Source: Bacilli bacterium (GTDB taxonomy: Bacteria; Bacillota_I; Bacilli_A; ML615J-28; CAG-698). From it: a DNA stretch of 53,844 bases. Below, piece by piece: positions 51,893 to 53,844 of the stretch. Each line of letters begins with the position of its first letter. Within the stretch, counting starts at the first letter, position 1. The notes beneath the pieces were generated by a model. That model saw only the letters and a program-made list of their open reading frames with translations. It did no database searches and was not told the DNA's origin. The stretch lies in contig CAKJYW010000022.1 of NCBI GenBank assembly GCA_918272565.1, positions 1-53,844 of the forward strand, read 5' to 3'. The position numbers and the translations under genes are program-made.

Positions 51893-52894
51893 TTATTTAT
51901 TTGTCAATTCGCTAGCTTTTCCGTCGCAACCTAAAACGTATTTAATCTTATGTTTTACAGTTTCACGAACGTTGTTTCTACCATCTGATAAATATTGACG
52001 TGGGTCAAAATGATCAGGATGCTCATCGAAATGTTTACGAATAGCAGCTGTCATACCTAAACGTAAGTCAGAGTCGATGTTGATCTTACATACAGAACTC
52101 TTAGCAGCTTCTCTTAATTCGTTTTCAGGAATACCGATAGCATCAGGCATCTTTCCACCATGAGCGTTGATAATTTCAACATATTCTTGAGGAACAGAGC
52201 TTGATCCGTGTAATACGATTGGGAATCCTGGTAATCTTCTTGATACTTCTTCTAAGATATCGATTCTTAGTGGAGGTGGTACTAAAACACCATCAGCATT
52301 TCTTGTGCATTGTTCAGCTTTAAATTTGTAAGCTCCATGGCTTGTTCCGATTGCTATAGCAAGTGAGTCAACGCCAGTTCTTGTAACGAAGTCTTGAACT
52401 TGACTAGGATCAGTGTAACTTGATTTACCAAATTCAACTTTAACATCATCTTCAACGCCTGCTAAAGTTCCAAGTTCAGCTTCAACTGTAATGTAACGTC
52501 CACGAGCTTTAACATCATGAGCATAATCACATACTTTCTTAGTGATTGCTACATTTTCTTCATAAGGATGACCAGAATAGTCAATCATAACTGATGTGAA
52601 ACCATCATCGATACAAGCTTTACATAATTCAAAGCTATCGCCATGGTCCAAATGAAGAGCGATTGGTAAGTCAGGGAAGTTTTCACAAGCTGCCTTAACC
52701 ATATGAATTAAATATCTAGAGTTAGCATATTTTCTTGCTCCACTTGATACTTGTAAAATAACTGGTGCATTTAATTCTCCAGCTGCTTCAGTGATTGCTT
52801 GAACGATTTCCATGTTATTAACATTGAATGCGCCAATTGCATATCCACCTTTATAAGCTTTTTCAAACATTTCTTTTGTGTTTACTAATGGCAT
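51893..52894 (-). CDS. fba: Class II fructose-bisphosphate aldolase
   Basis: 333 residues. Motifs: IALHLDHGDSFELCKACID (split as LHLDHGDSF and CKACID) with zinc His, VMIDYSGHPYEENV, VEAELGTLAGVED, GTSHGAYKF and IVLHGSSSVP. It splits fructose 1,6-bisphosphate in glycolysis, in the cytosol. Strong promoter, GGAGGA ribosome site, and its own terminator, so it is a single-gene unit. The active-site zinc and substrate loops are all present. Confidence 0.96.
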   Translation of the reverse strand: MPLVNTKEMFEKAYKGGYAIGAFNVNNMEIVQAITEAAGELNAPVILQVSSGARKYANSRYLIHMVKAACENFPDLPIALHLDHGDSFELCKACIDDGFTSVMIDYSGHPYEENVAITKKVCDYAHDVKARGRYITVEAELGTLAGVEDDVKVEFGKSSYTDPSQVQDFVTRTGVDSLAIAIGTSHGAYKFKAEQCTRNADGVLVPPPLRIDILEEVSRRLPGFPIVLHGSSSVPQEYVEIINAHGGKMPDAIGIPENELREAAKSSVCKINIDSDLRLGMTAAIRKHFDEHPDHFDPRQYLSDGRNNVRETVKHKIKYVLGCDGKASELTNK

Positions 52895-52933
52895 TTTAAA
52901 ATCCTCCTTAAATCCATCTTTTTACAATTCAAT

Positions 52934-52962
52934 ATTTTATCACAACTCTTAAAGAAAATCAA
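52934..52962 (-). promoter_or_regulatory. fba promoter
   Basis: Minus-strand -35 TTGATT (52962-52957), 17-bp spacer and -10 TAAAAT (52939-52934). Confidence 0.75.
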
Positions 52963-52976
52963 TTATTATGCTCTTT

Positions 52977-53003
52977 TAAAAAGGCCGTAATTTAATTACG
53001 ACC
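52977..53003 (-). terminator. Terminator after the small membrane protein gene
   Basis: Minus-strand near-palindrome GGTCGTAATT / AATTACGGCC around a very small loop, one C-A mismatch, followed by TTTTT. It lies 17 nt past the stop. Confidence 0.75.
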
Positions 53004-53019
53004 TCCTAATTCTCTCTTA

Positions 53020-53469
53020 TTATAGTTTAATTAATTTGCCTTTTAAGCATCCATAGAATACATAAGCAAGTCCTGCAATAATTCCAAAGATTCCAGAAAG
53101 AACTGCACCTACGCCTAGGCTTCCTCCACCAGCAAATGAAGCTGTACAGAAGAATAATACGCCAGCAACTAATAATAATAAACCAGCACCAAAAGCAACT
53201 AACATAGCATAATCAAATTTTTGTTTCATAACGATTAATGCTACTAAGAAGCATCCAGCTAAAACAGCTAAAATAACAAAGATTAATGCAACTAATAATC
53301 CACCGATGACACCATCGTTTCCAAAATTACCAATAGCACTATAAACTGAAGCGGAAACTTTAATTCCAATTACATTTCCAGTAATTCCATCAGCTGCCAT
53401 AAAAGCAAAGATTAAGGCATTAAATAATAATCCGCCACCTAAAACTAATAAATCCAAATACTTTTTCAT
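53020..53469 (-). CDS. Small membrane protein, unknown function
   Basis: 149 residues with four predicted membrane segments, rich in Gly and Ala, and a short basic C-terminus (KGKLIKL). There is no signal cleavage site, no charged residues inside membrane segments and no known motif. It starts 15 nt after the pntB stop with AAGGAGAG as ribosome site, so it is probably cotranscribed with the transhydrogenase genes. It may assist that membrane complex, but only the position supports this. Confidence 0.75.
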   Translation of the reverse strand: MKKYLDLLVLGGGLLFNALIFAFMAADGITGNVIGIKVSASVYSAIGNFGNDGVIGGLLVALIFVILAVLAGCFLVALIVMKQKFDYAMLVAFGAGLLLLVAGVLFFCTASFAGGGSLGVGAVLSGIFGIIAGLAYVFYGCLKGKLIKL

Positions 53470-53484
53470 TTTTCTCTCCTTCTT

Positions 53485-53844
53485 TTATTTATTTAATTTA
53501 TTTAATAAATCACCTAATGTATCTAGAGCATTACCTAATTCTAGGTAAACGCCATGATCTCTTTTATATAGGGGGTTTTCTACACCAGCATATCCTGGCT
53601 TTAAGTCATAATTAAAGATAATTACATGTTCACATTTATCAACATTTAATACTGGCATTCCATAAATTGGAGTACCTTCAGCGTTACGTGCAGCAGGATT
53701 TAGAACGTCGCTAGCACCAACTACGATTGTAAGGTCAGTCTTTTCAAATTCATCGTTTATGTCTTGCATTTCGTATAAGTCTTCGTAGTCAACGTTTGCT
53801 TCACAAAGTAGAACATTCATATGTCCTGGCATACGACCAGCAAC
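53485..53844 (-). CDS. pntB: NAD(P) transhydrogenase beta subunit, C-terminal part
   Basis: The last 119 codons; the gene continues past the window end, where VAGRMPGHMNVLLCEA reads in frame (split: VAGRMPGH and NVLLCEA). Family motifs: TIVVGASDVLNPAAR, PIYGMPVLNV and KPGYAGVENPLY, which form the NADP-binding domain III. The enzyme moves hydride between NADH and NADP coupled to proton flow across the membrane. All expected C-terminal motifs are present. The Met at 53832 is internal, not a start. Confidence 0.95.
   Translation of the reverse strand, partial: VAGRMPGHMNVLLCEANVDYEDLYEMQDINDEFEKTDLTIVVGASDVLNPAARNAEGTPIYGMPVLNVDKCEHVIIFNYDLKPGYAGVENPLYKRDHGVYLELGNALDTLGDLLNKLNK

Noticed and set aside
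1-53844. TGA as a tryptophan codon (Mollicutes code)
   Set aside because: All long genes read through with TGG Trp and stop normally; nothing needs TGA read-through.
1-53844. Transposases, integrases, tRNA or rRNA genes, phage genes
   Set aside because: No matching sequence or structure was seen; the AAA-protease cassette has no integrase or flanking repeats in view.

Overview
The window looks like a chromosomal segment of an AT-rich, uncultured Bacillota (Bacilli-type, near the Erysipelotrichia/Mollicutes-related gut lineages). The evidence is strong AT bias, Gram-positive lipoproteins with clear lipoboxes, the Firmicutes-type block RNase J - alaS - ruvX(yrrK) - DUF1292(yrzB), TmcAL (ylbM), AGGAGG-like ribosome sites, short U-tract terminators and the standard genetic code. 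A glutamate racemase (MurI) argues for a peptidoglycan wall. No LPXTG signals, tRNAs, rRNAs, CRISPR arrays or mobile elements were seen. The lineage call is inference.

Layout: (1) 1-5652 (-) holds most of a giant repeat lipoprotein (12 InlB-type repeats, a BspA-type leucine-rich block, helical repeats), cut by the window start. Its promoter carries a perfect palindromic cre-like operator. (2) 5832-6431 (+) is an orphan membrane protein. (3) 6478-15770 (-) is the most unusual region: a nine-gene cassette of mostly unrecognised proteins around an 1103-residue fusion of two AAA+ modules and a trypsin/HtrA-like protease. It also encodes a STAND-like protein with no Walker A, a YwqG (DUF1963) protein, a tiny protein with a doubled linear motif and several beta-rich proteins. 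(4) 15929-20327 (-): acyltransferase, SGNH-hydrolase lipoprotein, PHP phosphatase and M28 peptidase. (5) 20458-29568 (-): oligopeptide ABC transporter oppA-B-C-D-F. OppC has a ~340-residue external insertion, OppD a ~230-residue coiled-coil insertion and OppF a smaller one. Two cre-like sites lie upstream of oppA. (6) 29759-32903: a DUF3899 membrane protein and, divergently, a DUF885 metallopeptidase lipoprotein. (7) 32964-40094 (-): housekeeping genes plsC, folA, thyA, trmL, queG and sir2, plus a racemase-like protein that has lost both catalytic cysteines, a fucose/arabinose-isomerase-like protein and murI. (8) 40196-42451 (-): secreted metallophosphoesterase with a Gly-Cys C-terminal sorting-like tail. 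(9) 42541-46585 (+): psuG, tmcAL, an Mrp ATPase without its CxxC, and an orphan sugar-type ABC permease that appears leaderless. (10) 46618-53844 (-): DUF1292 protein with a Cys/His tail, ruvX, alaS, an RNase J paralogue with a degraded metal motif, class II aldolase, a small membrane protein and the C-terminus of pntB.

How they may work together (inference): peptide capture and uptake (OppABCDF) beside surface hydrolases suggests a peptide-scavenging, surface-active gut bacterium. cre-like operators at the giant lipoprotein, at oppA and possibly at the AAA-protease cassette suggest shared carbon-status control. The AAA-AAA-protease cassette is the best candidate here for an undescribed system, perhaps an ATP-gated protease acting in defence, stress or conflict.
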